Under the pieces are notes generated by a model. It worked only from the letters and a program-made list of their open reading frames with translations, ran no database searches and was not told the origin of the DNA. The translations under genes were made by a program, and so were the position numbers. Positions 19,649 to 28,782 of a stretch of 64,000 bases of DNA are shown piece after piece. Source of the stretch: Gemmatimonadales bacterium (lineage in GTDB: Bacteria; Gemmatimonadota; Gemmatimonadetes; Palauibacterales; Palauibacteraceae); NCBI GenBank assembly GCA_009840115.1, contig VXOJ01000007.1:124001-188000 (forward strand). The letters are read 5' to 3'. Positions within the stretch are counted from its first letter, which is position 1; each line of letters starts with the position of its first letter.

Positions 19649-19683
19649 TTGCATATTTATTCACCATCTTGTATATTTTCCCG
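19649..19683 (+). promoter_or_regulatory. argG promoter overlapped by a candidate ArgR operator (ARG boxes)
   Basis: TGCATATTTATTCA at 19650-19663 matches the E. coli ARG-box core TGAATAATTATTCA at 12 of 14 positions. A weaker copy, TGTATATTTTCCCG, starts 20 nt later, close to the usual paired-box spacing. The same bases form a promoter: TTGCAT (19649-19654), 17-nt spacer, TATATT (19672-19677). ArgR bound here would cover both promoter elements. The argR gene lies in the same cluster, and this AT-rich patch stands out in GC-rich surroundings. Confidence 0.65.
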
Positions 19684-19726
19684 CCTCTTGAACGATTTCC
19701 TCCACCTGCCATTTCAGGATCGACGC

Positions 19727-21052
19727 ATGAATAAGCGCCCGACGAAGAAGGTGAAGCGGGTCGCCCTGGCGTACTCCGGCGGCCTCGACACATCGGTGAT
19801 GGTCACCTGGCTGAAGGAGAACTACGACTGCGAAGTGGTCGCGGCCGTGGTGGACGTCGGACAGCGGGAGGACTTCGACGCGATCCGCGAGAAGGCGCTG
19901 GCGACGGGGGCCATTGCGTGCCGCGTCGTCGACCTGCGCGAGCGGTTCCTCACCGAGTGTGCGTTCCCGGCGCTCAAGGCAGGGGCCGTGTACGAGGGAC
20001 GCTACCTGCTCGGGACGTCGCTCGCCCGGCCCGTGATCGCGGCCGCCCAGGTCGAGGTCGCGCGCGAGTTCGACTGCGACGCCGTCGCGCACGGCTGCAC
20101 CGGGAAGGGCAACGACCAGGTCCGTTTCGAACTCGCCTACCAGGCGCTCGCGCCGGACCTGACCGTCATCGCCCCGTGGCGGGAGTGGGAGATCACGTCG
20201 CGCGAGGACGCCTTCGAGTATGCCGCGGAGCGCGACATCCCGGTACCGGGGAGCCCCCGGAAGCTTTACAGCATCGACCGGAACCTGTGGCACACCTCGT
20301 TTGAGGGCGGCATCCTCGAGGATCCGACCGCCGCGACGCCGGACGAGTTGCGCGAACTGACGGTGGACCCGGCCGCGGCGCCGGACACGCCGGAGGACGT
20401 CACGATCTCGTTCGAGCGCGGCGTGCCGGTGGCACTCAACGGCGAAGCGCTCGACCCGGTGGCGCTCGTTCAGCGGCTGAACGAGACGGCCGGGGCCCAC
20501 GGCGTGGGGCGCGTCGACCTCGTGGAAAACCGGCTCGTCGGAATGAAGAGCCGCGGGGTCTACGAGACGCCGGCCGGGACCGTCCTGCTCGCCGCGCTCG
20601 CGGACCTCGAGGCGCTCACGCTCGACCGGGACACGGCAGGCTTCAAGCGCGGGATCGCCGACCGGTATGGCGAACTCGTCTACCAGGGGCTCTGGTTCTC
20701 GCCGCTGCGGGCCGCCTTCGACGCGTTCCTCCACGAGGCGCACGCCATGTCGACGGGAGACGTGACCGTGCGGCTGTTCAAGGGTTCCGCGATGCCCGTG
20801 GCGCGCACGTCCCGCTTCTCGCTGTACCGGGAAGATCTTGCCACGTTCGAGGAGGACTCGGTCTACGACCAGGCCGACGCGGGCGGGTTCGTCCGCCTGT
20901 GGGGCCTCCCCTCGAGTCTCGCCGCGCGGGTGCGGGCGCGAGCGGCCGGCGACGGGCAGGACTGGGCCGCGACCGCCTCCGTCGAGACCGTCCGCAGTTC
21001 GTCGAAGCCCATGCAGCGGCCGGGGCGGGCGGTGGCATCCGGCTCGGGTTGA
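19727..21052 (+). CDS. argG: Argininosuccinate synthase
   Basis: The 441-residue enzyme joins citrulline and aspartate using ATP. The N-terminal ATP-pyrophosphatase loop is ALAYSGGLDTSVMVTWLKE. Further family segments are YEGRYLLGTSLARPVIA, AHGCTGKGNDQVRFE and SPRKLYSIDRNLWHTSFEGG with the following ILEDP. An extra C-terminal tail of about 40 residues ends in an Arg/Ser-rich stretch. ATG at 19727 lies 50 nt downstream of the -10 element, leaving a short leader. The next gene, argH, starts 28 nt after the stop. Confidence 0.96.
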   Translation: MNKRPTKKVKRVALAYSGGLDTSVMVTWLKENYDCEVVAAVVDVGQREDFDAIREKALATGAIACRVVDLRERFLTECAFPALKAGAVYEGRYLLGTSLARPVIAAAQVEVAREFDCDAVAHGCTGKGNDQVRFELAYQALAPDLTVIAPWREWEITSREDAFEYAAERDIPVPGSPRKLYSIDRNLWHTSFEGGILEDPTAATPDELRELTVDPAAAPDTPEDVTISFERGVPVALNGEALDPVALVQRLNETAGAHGVGRVDLVENRLVGMKSRGVYETPAGTVLLAALADLEALTLDRDTAGFKRGIADRYGELVYQGLWFSPLRAAFDAFLHEAHAMSTGDVTVRLFKGSAMPVARTSRFSLYREDLATFEEDSVYDQADAGGFVRLWGLPSSLAARVRARAAGDGQDWAATASVETVRSSSKPMQRPGRAVASGSG

Positions 21053-21080
21053 ACCGTCCGATGCCGCACGCCGGGTTCTG

Positions 21081-22547
21081 ATGCCGGATGACATGCTGTG
21101 GGGCGGTCGCTTCGAGGGGTCCGTCCATCCGGCGATTCAAGAGTTCACGAACTCGCTGCCGTTCGACCGCCGGCTGGTCCGGCACGACCTTCTCGCGAGC
21201 CTCGCGCACGCCCGCATGCTGCGCGAGACGGAGGTCCTCTCCCGGGGCGACAGCGATCTGATCCTGTCCGGCCTGTCGGAGATCCTGCGAGAGGTGGAGG
21301 CCGGGGAACTCGAGGTCGCGGGCCCGGACGAGGACGTGCACACATGGATCGAACGCACGCTCGTCGAGCGCGTGGGCGACGCCGGAAAGCGGCTCCACGC
21401 CGCGCGGAGCCGGAACGACCAGACGGCGATCGCGCTGCGGCTGTACGTGCGCGAGCGCCTCGAGGACGTCCTCTCCGGCGTCGCCGGGCTGCAGCGCGTG
21501 CTGACCGGCCAGGCCGTCTCGTTCCGCGAGACCTTTCTGCCCGGCTACACGCACCTGCAGCGGGGGCAGCCGGTGAGCCTCGCGCACCACCTGCTCGCCC
21601 ACGTGGCCGCGCTCGCCGCGGACGCGCACCGGCTCCGGGCGGCGCACCGGCTGGCGGGCGTGTCGCCGCTCGGCGCCGGGGCGCTCGCCGGCACGTCGTT
21701 CCCGATCGATCCGGCCCGCAGCGCCGCCCTGCTCGGGCTCGACCGCACCTTCGCCAACAGCATGCACATCGTCGGCGACCGCGACTACGTGCTCGACGCG
21801 GCCTACGCGTGCGCCATGCTGTCGGTGCACCTGTCGCGCTGGGCGGACGAGGTCGTGCTCTGGTCGACGCGGGAGTTCGGGTTCATCGAGCTCGATGACT
21901 CCGTGGCGCAGGGCAGCAGCATCATGCCGCAGAAGAAAAACCCCGAGGCGGCCGAGATCCTGCGCGGGAAGTCGGCCCGGGCGATCGGGAACGTGACGGC
22001 GCTGCTCGCGCTGATGAAGGGTCTTCCGCTCACCTTCAACAGCGACTTTCAGGAAGACAAGGAACGCCTGTTCGACACGCTCGACACGGCGGATTGGTCC
22101 CTCGCGGCGGCGATTGCGGTCGCGCGTGGCGTTAACTACCGGACGGACGCGATGGAGGCCGCGCTCGCGGGCGGGATGCTGACCGCCACCGAGCTCGCCG
22201 ATCATCTCGTCCGCCGCGGCGTCCCGTTTCGGAGGGCGCACCAGCAGGCGGGAGAGGCGGTACGGATGGCTGAAGAGGGCGGCGTGGAACTGTGGGATCT
22301 GGACCTCGAGACGCTGAGGACGTGCTGTCCGTCCGCGGGTGACGACGTGCACGACGTGCTGCGCCCGGATGCCGCCGTCGCCGCGCACGATTCGCCCGGC
22401 GGGCCGGCGCCGGCGCGCGTGCTGGAGCAGTTGCAGGAGGTCGACCGCGAGGTAGCGGCGCTTGAAGCCTGGCTCGACAGGCGCACCGATCCGCCCATCC
22501 GGCGGGCCCACCTCGAGGAACGGCTGCTCGACGCGGTGCTCGCATGA
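21081..22547 (+). CDS. argH: Argininosuccinate lyase
   Basis: The 488-residue enzyme splits argininosuccinate into arginine and fumarate. It begins MLWGGRFEGSVHPAIQEFTN, has DEDVHTWIERTLVERVGDAG and HAARSRNDQTAIALRLY, and carries the fumarase-superfamily signature GSSIMPQKKNPEAAEILRGK with the catalytic Ser. The length is slightly longer than usual owing to a C-terminal extension of about 40 residues. It overlaps argR by 4 nt (ATGA), so the repressor is made from the same message. Confidence 0.96.
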   Translation: MPDDMLWGGRFEGSVHPAIQEFTNSLPFDRRLVRHDLLASLAHARMLRETEVLSRGDSDLILSGLSEILREVEAGELEVAGPDEDVHTWIERTLVERVGDAGKRLHAARSRNDQTAIALRLYVRERLEDVLSGVAGLQRVLTGQAVSFRETFLPGYTHLQRGQPVSLAHHLLAHVAALAADAHRLRAAHRLAGVSPLGAGALAGTSFPIDPARSAALLGLDRTFANSMHIVGDRDYVLDAAYACAMLSVHLSRWADEVVLWSTREFGFIELDDSVAQGSSIMPQKKNPEAAEILRGKSARAIGNVTALLALMKGLPLTFNSDFQEDKERLFDTLDTADWSLAAAIAVARGVNYRTDAMEAALAGGMLTATELADHLVRRGVPFRRAHQQAGEAVRMAEEGGVELWDLDLETLRTCCPSAGDDVHDVLRPDAAVAAHDSPGGPAPARVLEQLQEVDREVAALEAWLDRRTDPPIRRAHLEERLLDAVLA

Positions 22548-23011
22548 CGCCCGACCGCCGCAGGACCCGCGAACGGGCGATTCTTCACATCATCGGCAGC
22601 CGGCCGATCCGGAGCCAGATCGAACTCGTCGCGGCGCTCGCTCGAGAGGGAATCTCGACCACCCAGACGACGCTGTCGCGGGACTTCCAGCGCCTCGGGA
22701 TCGTGAAGCGGCCCGGCCCCGGCGGACCCCGGTATCAGCGCCCGGGGCGGGACACGGCGCCGCCCGACCCCCACCGCATGCTGGCGGCGACGCTCAGCGA
22801 GCTGGCGCTGGACATCGGCCCGGGCAACGCGCTGTTCGCCATTCGCACGATGAGCGGCTGCGCGAACGCCGTCGCGATCGCCCTCGACGAGGCGGATCTC
22901 GATGGCGTCCTCGCGACGGTGGCCGGAGATGACACGATCCTCGTGCTGTGCCGCGACGCGGAGATCCGGTCCCGACTCGTCGACGAACTGAGGTCGCTCG
23001 CCAACCTCTAG
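22544..23011 (+). CDS. argR: Arginine repressor
   Basis: The 155-residue protein has an N-terminal winged helix (RERAILHIIGSRPIRSQIEL, then STTQTTLSRDFQRLGIVK) and a C-terminal oligomerisation and arginine-binding domain (ALFAIRTMSGCANAVAIALD, ATVAGDDTILVLC). ArgR hexamers repress arginine genes when arginine is plentiful. Its position as last gene of argG-argH-argR behind a promoter containing ARG-box-like sequence predicts negative autoregulation. Confidence 0.94.
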   Translation: MTPDRRRTRERAILHIIGSRPIRSQIELVAALAREGISTTQTTLSRDFQRLGIVKRPGPGGPRYQRPGRDTAPPDPHRMLAATLSELALDIGPGNALFAIRTMSGCANAVAIALDEADLDGVLATVAGDDTILVLCRDAEIRSRLVDELRSLANL

Positions 23012-23018
23012 TACCCGG

Positions 23019-24518
23019 CTACCGGGCGCCGCTCGTGATCGCCTGCCCGGGGTAGACGCCGGGCACGATCGCTCCATCCCGGACGACGGCGGTGCCCTCG
23101 ACCAGCAGGTAGTGGACGCCCTCCGAGGGCGCGGCCGGGTCCGCGTACGTCGCGCGGTCGATGATCGTCTCCGGATCGAACACGACGATGTCCGCGTCCG
23201 CGCCGACCTGGACCCTGCCCTTCCGGGCCATCACCGGGGCGAAGCCCTCGACCCGCTGCGCCGGCAGGATCGTCATCTTCGCGAGCGCGTCCATCAGGCT
23301 CAGCGCCCCGCGCTCGCGCACGTAGTAGCCGAGCACCCGCGAATAGGTGCCGGCGCCCCGCGGGTGGATCGCCTGGTACAGGTACGGGATCCCGTCGCTC
23401 GCCACGATCACGTCGGGCTGCGCGACGATCCACTCGTTCGTCTCCTCGCTCCTCCCGTGGATCACGACCCAGCCGCCCTGCTCCCGGTAGCGCCGAAAGC
23501 TTGCGGCGTTCAGTCGCTCCGGCGTCCCCGACCACTGCAGCCGGCCGTATTCGTCGTCGGAGGCGCCCTCCCACGGGTCGAACAGCGCCGATTCGATCCG
23601 CGTCGAGCCCGCCGTATAGGGATAGGACTCCGTCGTGATGTCGATCCCGCGCTCGCGCGCCCCGCGGATCATCTCCAGCGTCATGCGCGCCATCTCGTCG
23701 GCGCTCGAGTTCATGTGGACGATGTGGAGCGAGGCGCCGGTCGAGAGCGCGTTCGCGATCACCTCCTGGAAGGCCCCCAGCGTGCCGCCCGAGTTCTCGC
23801 CCCGGATGTGGACGTAGGCCGGCGCCCCCTGCGCGGCCGCGAGCTGGAAGACGCGGTAGATCTCCGTCCGCGAGGCGCCCGGCGTGTACGTGATGCCGAA
23901 CCCGATCCCGAGCCCGCCCTCCTCCAGGCCCGACGCGATGAGCCCGTTCAGTTCGAGCATCTGGTCGTCGTCGACGGCCCCGTAGACCGCCTCGAACTCG
24001 AAGGGGCTGGGTTCGCCCGGCGGCGTCATCACCGAGTGGCCGACATCGAAGCCCGCGAGCAGCTTCGTGCGCGCGCCCGGGTGGCTCACCGTCGCCCCGA
24101 AGTGGATGGGCGCCGTCCCCTCGCGGGAAGCGACCCATTCGGCCACCGGGTACACGCCGATCTCCATCTCGAGGGCGGTCGTCACGCCGTCCAGCGCCTG
24201 GAGCTTCGCGCTCACCGTGTCCTGGCCGTGCGCGTGCAGGTCGACGAAGCCGGGCGCGACCACGAGGCCGGTGGCGTCGATCGTGTCCCGTCCCGCGACG
24301 CCCCCTTCGGCGATGGCCGCGATACGACCGTCGGCGACCGCGACGTCGCGCACGGCGTCGAGTCGCGTCTCCGGGTCCATGACCCGGCCGCCGAGGATGA
24401 CGAGGTCCGCGACACCCTCCCCTCCGGCGGCCGGGTCCCCGCTCCCGGGGGAACTCTCGGGCGAAGCGCAGGCCGCGAACGCGAGAGCCGCCAGCCACAT
24501 GCGGTTGTCGATCTTCAT
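23019..24518 (-). CDS. D-aminoacylase / N-acyl-D-amino-acid deacylase-like lipoprotein
   Basis: The 499-residue amidohydrolase has a lipoprotein signal (WLAALAFAACASPES, lipid Cys in AAC). The composite beta-sandwich and TIM-barrel domain carries the metal-binding FVDLHAHGQDT, AYVHIRGENSGGTLGAFQEV, LHIVHMNSS, IDITTESYPYTAGSTRIESA and VIVASDGIPYL with the late catalytic Asp. It should release D-amino acids from N-acylated forms in the periplasm. Its ATG overlaps the stop of the GlcD-like gene by 4 nt; a D-amino-acid or hydroxy-acid catabolic pair is plausible. Confidence 0.88.
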   Translation of the reverse strand: MKIDNRMWLAALAFAACASPESSPGSGDPAAGGEGVADLVILGGRVMDPETRLDAVRDVAVADGRIAAIAEGGVAGRDTIDATGLVVAPGFVDLHAHGQDTVSAKLQALDGVTTALEMEIGVYPVAEWVASREGTAPIHFGATVSHPGARTKLLAGFDVGHSVMTPPGEPSPFEFEAVYGAVDDDQMLELNGLIASGLEEGGLGIGFGITYTPGASRTEIYRVFQLAAAQGAPAYVHIRGENSGGTLGAFQEVIANALSTGASLHIVHMNSSADEMARMTLEMIRGARERGIDITTESYPYTAGSTRIESALFDPWEGASDDEYGRLQWSGTPERLNAASFRRYREQGGWVVIHGRSEETNEWIVAQPDVIVASDGIPYLYQAIHPRGAGTYSRVLGYYVRERGALSLMDALAKMTILPAQRVEGFAPVMARKGRVQVGADADIVVFDPETIIDRATYADPAAPSEGVHYLLVEGTAVVRDGAIVPGVYPGQAITSGAR

Positions 24519-25912
24519 GCGACCACCTTTCCGGGGTTCATGAGGCCCTTGGGGTCGAGCGCCTCCTTGATCGAGCGCATGGCGTCGACCGCGTCTCCGT
24601 GCTGGGCCCGCATGTAGGGGACCTTGCCGTAGCCGACCCCGTGCTCGCCGGTGCAGGTGCCGCCGACCGAGATCGCCTGCTCGATCATGCGCGTGTTCAC
24701 CCGCTTCGCGCGCGCCATCTCCCGCTCATCCTCCGGATCGATGATGAAGAGGACGTGGAAGTTGCCGTCTCCGGCGTGGGCGACGATCGGCGCCAGGAGG
24801 CCCTCCGCGTCGATGTCCTCGCGGGTCTTGAGGAGGCAGTCGGCGAGCGAGGAGATCGGGACGCAGACATCCGTCGCCCACCCCCGGGCTCCCGGACGCA
24901 GGGCGAGCGACGCGTAGTAGGCCTCGTGTCGCGCCGCCCACAGCCGCGACCGATCCTCGGCCCGCGTGGCCCACTCGAAGTCCGTCCCGCCGAGTTCCTT
25001 CGCGATGAGGCCCACTTCGGTCGACTGCTCCTCGACGCCGGCGGCCGTCCCGTGGAACTCGAAGAAGAGCGTCGGACGCACGGGGTAGTCGAAGTCGGAG
25101 TACCGGTTCACCGCGTCCATCTGCACGTCGTCGAGGAGTTCGACCCGCGCGACCGGCACCCCGCTCTGGATCGTGTAGATCACCGCGTCCACCGCGTCGG
25201 CCAGCGTCGGGAAGGAGCACACCGCCGAGGCGATCGCCTCCGGGATCCCGTGCAGCCGGAGGAGGACTTCCGTGATGATCCCGATCGTGCCCTCCGAGCC
25301 GAGGAAAAGCCGCGTGAGGTCGTAGCCGGCGGAGGACTTTCTCGCGCGCCCGCCGGTCCGGATCACGGTGCCGTCCGGGAGCACGACGGTGAGTCCGAGC
25401 ACGTTCTCGCGCATCGTGCCGTAGCGGACCGTGGTCGTCCCGGAAGCCCCGGTTGCGGCCATCCCGCCCAGGCTCGCGTCGGCGCCCGGGTCGATGGGGA
25501 AGAAGAGGCCCGTCCCCTTCAGGTGCTGCTCCAGCGCCCTGCGCGTCATCCCCGCCTCGACGCGGCAGTCCATGTCCTCGGGGTTGAGTTCGACGAGGCG
25601 CTCGAGGCCGCTCGTCGCGATCGTCACCCCCCCGCGCCGCGCGGCGACATGCCCTTCGAGCGAGGTCCCGGCCCCGAAGCCGATCATCGGGACGTCGTGA
25701 CGGTGGCAGGCGCGCACGACCGCGGATACCTCGGCCGTGGACTCGGGGAAGACCACCGCGTCGGGCGGTTCGTTCGCGTGGAACGACTCGCCCTCGCCGT
25801 GCTGCCGGCGCATCGCCTCGGCCGTCGTGAACCGGTCGCCGAACACCCGTTCGAGTTCGTTCTCGAGCGCCGCGGGGAGCGGGGTCCGCTTCGTCTGCGC
25901 GATCGTGCTCAT
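24515..25912 (-). CDS. GlcD-like FAD-binding oxidase (glycolate oxidase / D-lactate dehydrogenase family)
   Basis: The 465-residue flavoenzyme has a type-4 FAD-binding domain (VVFPESTAEVSAVVRACHRH, GAGTSLEGHVAA, FFPIDPGADASLGGMAATGA) and the C-terminal D-lactate dehydrogenase/glycolate oxidase domain with APIVAHAGDGNFHVLF and CTGEHGVGYGK near the end. It oxidises a D-2-hydroxy acid to a 2-oxo acid, passing electrons onward. No iron-sulfur GlcF partner is adjacent. ATG at 25912 is upstream of the first conserved residues. It is first of a two-gene unit with the D-aminoacylase-like gene. Confidence 0.9.
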   Translation of the reverse strand: MSTIAQTKRTPLPAALENELERVFGDRFTTAEAMRRQHGEGESFHANEPPDAVVFPESTAEVSAVVRACHRHDVPMIGFGAGTSLEGHVAARRGGVTIATSGLERLVELNPEDMDCRVEAGMTRRALEQHLKGTGLFFPIDPGADASLGGMAATGASGTTTVRYGTMRENVLGLTVVLPDGTVIRTGGRARKSSAGYDLTRLFLGSEGTIGIITEVLLRLHGIPEAIASAVCSFPTLADAVDAVIYTIQSGVPVARVELLDDVQMDAVNRYSDFDYPVRPTLFFEFHGTAAGVEEQSTEVGLIAKELGGTDFEWATRAEDRSRLWAARHEAYYASLALRPGARGWATDVCVPISSLADCLLKTREDIDAEGLLAPIVAHAGDGNFHVLFIIDPEDEREMARAKRVNTRMIEQAISVGGTCTGEHGVGYGKVPYMRAQHGDAVDAMRSIKEALDPKGLMNPGKVVA

Positions 25913-25992
25913 GCCGGACGTTGCCGCCGGGCCCCGCCCCGCGTCAATCGCGGTCTCTTGACCCGTGCGCACGCCGCCCGGACTTTGCGCGC

Positions 25993-26469
25993 ATGGACAT
26001 GCGTGGAGTGATGCTCTTTCTGCATCTGATCGGGCTGGCGCTGTGGTTCGGCGTCACCTTCTCGCTCGCGATCCTCGGCGTCCGGGCCAACAGGACGGGC
26101 GACCGGAACGTGATCGCGTTCATGTATCGCGCCGGCCACCGGCTGCTCAGGGGCCCCGGGCTTCTCGGCATGCTGCTGACCACGATCTCCGGCTTCGGCC
26201 TCGCCGGGCTGGGCGGCTACGGCGTCTTCCGGCTCACGCCGCACTGGCAGTTTCAGATGCAGGTGCTGGGGCTCATCGCCTTCGCGCTCGCGGTCGCGGT
26301 CCAGATCCCCAACTCGGGACGGCTTGCGCGCGCCGCGGAGGCCTCGGCCAACGCGGGCGAGGCAAGCGGGTCGTTCGTGAAGTTCCGGAAGACGAACGCG
26401 ATCGTGGCCTCGATCAACGGCGCCCTGATCCTCATCGTCACGCTGCTGGGCGCCATCCGCCCCATGTAG
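25993..26469 (+). CDS. Small four-helix membrane protein of unknown function
   Basis: The 158-residue protein has about four membrane helices: VMLFLHLIGLALWFGVTFSL, a segment around GLLGMLLTTISGFGLAGLGG, MQVLGLIAFALAVAVQI and SINGALILIVTLLGAI. The arrangement resembles DUF2269-type integral membrane proteins, but I do not recognise it with certainty. The ATG follows GCGCGC and a weak GACTTT -10 with no ribosome site, as for the 2637 gene. Divergent from the GlcD-like gene, convergent with the DUF2723 pair. Confidence 0.6.
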   Translation: MDMRGVMLFLHLIGLALWFGVTFSLAILGVRANRTGDRNVIAFMYRAGHRLLRGPGLLGMLLTTISGFGLAGLGGYGVFRLTPHWQFQMQVLGLIAFALAVAVQIPNSGRLARAAEASANAGEASGSFVKFRKTNAIVASINGALILIVTLLGAIRPM

Positions 26470-26491
26470 GCGAGCTGGTCGAGGTGGCGCG

Positions 26492-28780
26492 CTAGTCGAG
26501 GTCGGCGAGCCTCTCGAAGTGGTTCGCCCGCCGGTACGCCCACTCCGCGGCGTTCGGATCTCCGTGCAACTCCTCCGAGATCCCATGGGTGAGGTGCGCC
26601 AGGAAGTACACGCCCGGGATGTTCGACCTCGTGGATGGATCCGGCCACTCGTCCCAGGCGAGGAGGTCCTCGACGAGAAACACGTCGTTCAGCAGCTCCC
26701 CTGTGCGGGTCCGGTCGTGCCACGTCGGCCACGCCGAGCCTCGCAGGTACTCGCTCAGGTCGACGAGCGTCCCGGATTCCTCGAGCGGCCCGTCCACGAG
26801 CTTGAAGGCGAGCCCCTGCCGGACGAGGTGCGGCTGCAGTCCCCACTTGCCGTACACGGGCGAGGCGGTCGCCGCGAAGTAGACCGGCCGGTCGCCCAGC
26901 GCCTGCCGGGCGATCTGGAGCACGCGGAGTTCGGCCGGAGAAAAGACGTCGCCTTCCCGCAGCGGGCCCGCGATCCAGTCCGAGAGCCGATAGGTCGAGT
27001 CCTCCGGGATGAGCTGTCCCTGCGAGAGGGCATCGATCCCGGTATCGGACGGAGGGATCGCCGAGCGCGTCGGCGGCGTCACGTCCAGTTCCGCGTACAG
27101 ATCCGCCGCTGTCTCCGGATCGAACGACCGCTGGCACACGATCGTCGTGGGAGAATCCTCCGGGGACTCTCCCGGCTCGCACGGCTTCGTGAGCCGCCGC
27201 AACTGCTTGTGGTACCAGTTCGTCCCGAGGTACGACTGGACGATGACCGTCACGTCGCGCCGGAGTCCTTCCACCTCCTGCAGATACCAGAGGGGGAAGG
27301 TGTCGTTGTCGCCGTAGGTGAACAGGACGGCGTAGGGTTCGACGGACTGCAGCATGTTGTACGCCAGGTTGCGGGCGGCGCGGTCCCCGGTCCGGTCGGC
27401 CTGGCCGAAGTTGAAGAAGAAGGGGATGAGACCGAGCGCGAGAAGCGCCGCCGCCTTCCGGTGCCGGGGGCCGAACCCCGCCGGCAACCGGTCCGGGCCG
27501 CGCGCGGGGGCCGACGCCGTCCACCGTCCCCACAGCGCGGCAAGCCCCAGCCCGGCGTAGATCCCCCACAACTGGAAGCCGATGATGAAGAAGTAGTCCC
27601 GCTCGCGGACCTCGTGCGCCGCGATGCTCGGCGCCTCCTCCCAGTACATCGAGTAGCCGTACCGGAAGTTGAGGTAGTAGACGAGCAGCAGCGTGACGGT
27701 GAAGAGGAGCGTGCCCGCGTAGACGAACGTCTTCCGGTCCCTCCGCACGTGGGTCCAGAGGCCGACCAGCGCGAAGAAGAGGAAGAGGACGCTCGCGGCG
27801 AGCCGGCCGCCCGGCGGCAGCGACCTCGCCCACTGCCAGTCGAAGTACTGCCAGTAGTTCGCCATCTGGGCGGACAGCGGCGCCTGGCGCTGGGTGATCG
27901 GCGTCGGCGCGTACTGGTCGCGGATCAGCGACAGGGCGAGCGGTTCGCACGCCACGGCGAGCTTGCTCTGTCCATGGGCGTCGGTGATCCGCCGCGGGGT
28001 GACGGCCGAGACGAGCGAGGGACACTCCGGGTCCGCCTCGTCGATGATCGGGTTCTGCGCCGAGCGGATGGGGACGAAGAGGAACTGCATGGAGTAGCCC
28101 ACGGCGAGCAGCGCGACGGCGGGCCCCAGGACGCGCGGGTTCAGGACGGCCCGCCACCGGTGCAGCAGCACGAACGCGGCCAGCGCCAGCGCCGGCAGCA
28201 TCGACATGGTGTGGTTCGCCCACCCCAGCCCCAGGACCAGCGCCATGAGCACAAGGAGGCGGTTCCCGCGCACCGTGTCCGCCTGCTCCATCCAGACCAT
28301 CGCCAGGTAGCTCACGAGGGCCACGACGAACATCGAGAGGGGATAGACCTTCTCGTTGAGGTTCGACTGGGTCCACACGGTGAAGGCCGTGGCCCCGATC
28401 CACACGGCGGCGACCGCGGCGACGAGCACCTCGTGCCGGTTCTCGCGGAAGCGCCCGACCATGCGGACGACCGCCAGGAACCAGAAGAAGCTCGCCCCGG
28501 CGGAGAGCGTGGCGCCGAGCGCGTTGATCCTGAGCGCGACGGGGAGGCCGGTGAACCCCGTCAGGAGGTCCCACGCGCGGCCGACGGTCACGAAGAGCGG
28601 ATTCCCCGGCGGGTGGGGGAGTCCGAGGATGTGCGCCGTCGTCACGTACTCCGACGCGTCCCAGAAACCGACCGTCGGCGCCAGCGTCAGGAGATAGAGC
28701 GCCCAGACGGCGAGCGCCGTCAGCAACGCCCAGACCCGCAGCGTCAGCGGGCCGACCTTTTCCTGTTCGATCCCGCTCAC
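26492..28780 (-). CDS. DUF2723 polytopic membrane protein (protein O-mannosyltransferase-like), second copy
   Basis: The 762-residue protein has about 12 helices in its N-terminal two thirds and a soluble C-terminal part. The family hallmark FWDASEYVTTAHILGLPHPP occurs near residue 42, with the acidic residue and HPPGNP motif shared by C-type glycosyltransferases. A later segment reads LFTYGDNDTFPLWYLQEVEG. These proteins are thought to transfer sugars from lipid carriers; the acceptor is unknown. GTG at 28780 lies 2 nt after the stop of a closely similar gene. Confidence 0.86.
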   Translation of the reverse strand: MSGIEQEKVGPLTLRVWALLTALAVWALYLLTLAPTVGFWDASEYVTTAHILGLPHPPGNPLFVTVGRAWDLLTGFTGLPVALRINALGATLSAGASFFWFLAVVRMVGRFRENRHEVLVAAVAAVWIGATAFTVWTQSNLNEKVYPLSMFVVALVSYLAMVWMEQADTVRGNRLLVLMALVLGLGWANHTMSMLPALALAAFVLLHRWRAVLNPRVLGPAVALLAVGYSMQFLFVPIRSAQNPIIDEADPECPSLVSAVTPRRITDAHGQSKLAVACEPLALSLIRDQYAPTPITQRQAPLSAQMANYWQYFDWQWARSLPPGGRLAASVLFLFFALVGLWTHVRRDRKTFVYAGTLLFTVTLLLVYYLNFRYGYSMYWEEAPSIAAHEVRERDYFFIIGFQLWGIYAGLGLAALWGRWTASAPARGPDRLPAGFGPRHRKAAALLALGLIPFFFNFGQADRTGDRAARNLAYNMLQSVEPYAVLFTYGDNDTFPLWYLQEVEGLRRDVTVIVQSYLGTNWYHKQLRRLTKPCEPGESPEDSPTTIVCQRSFDPETAADLYAELDVTPPTRSAIPPSDTGIDALSQGQLIPEDSTYRLSDWIAGPLREGDVFSPAELRVLQIARQALGDRPVYFAATASPVYGKWGLQPHLVRQGLAFKLVDGPLEESGTLVDLSEYLRGSAWPTWHDRTRTGELLNDVFLVEDLLAWDEWPDPSTRSNIPGVYFLAHLTHGISEELHGDPNAAEWAYRRANHFERLADLD

Positions 28781-28782
28781 GG

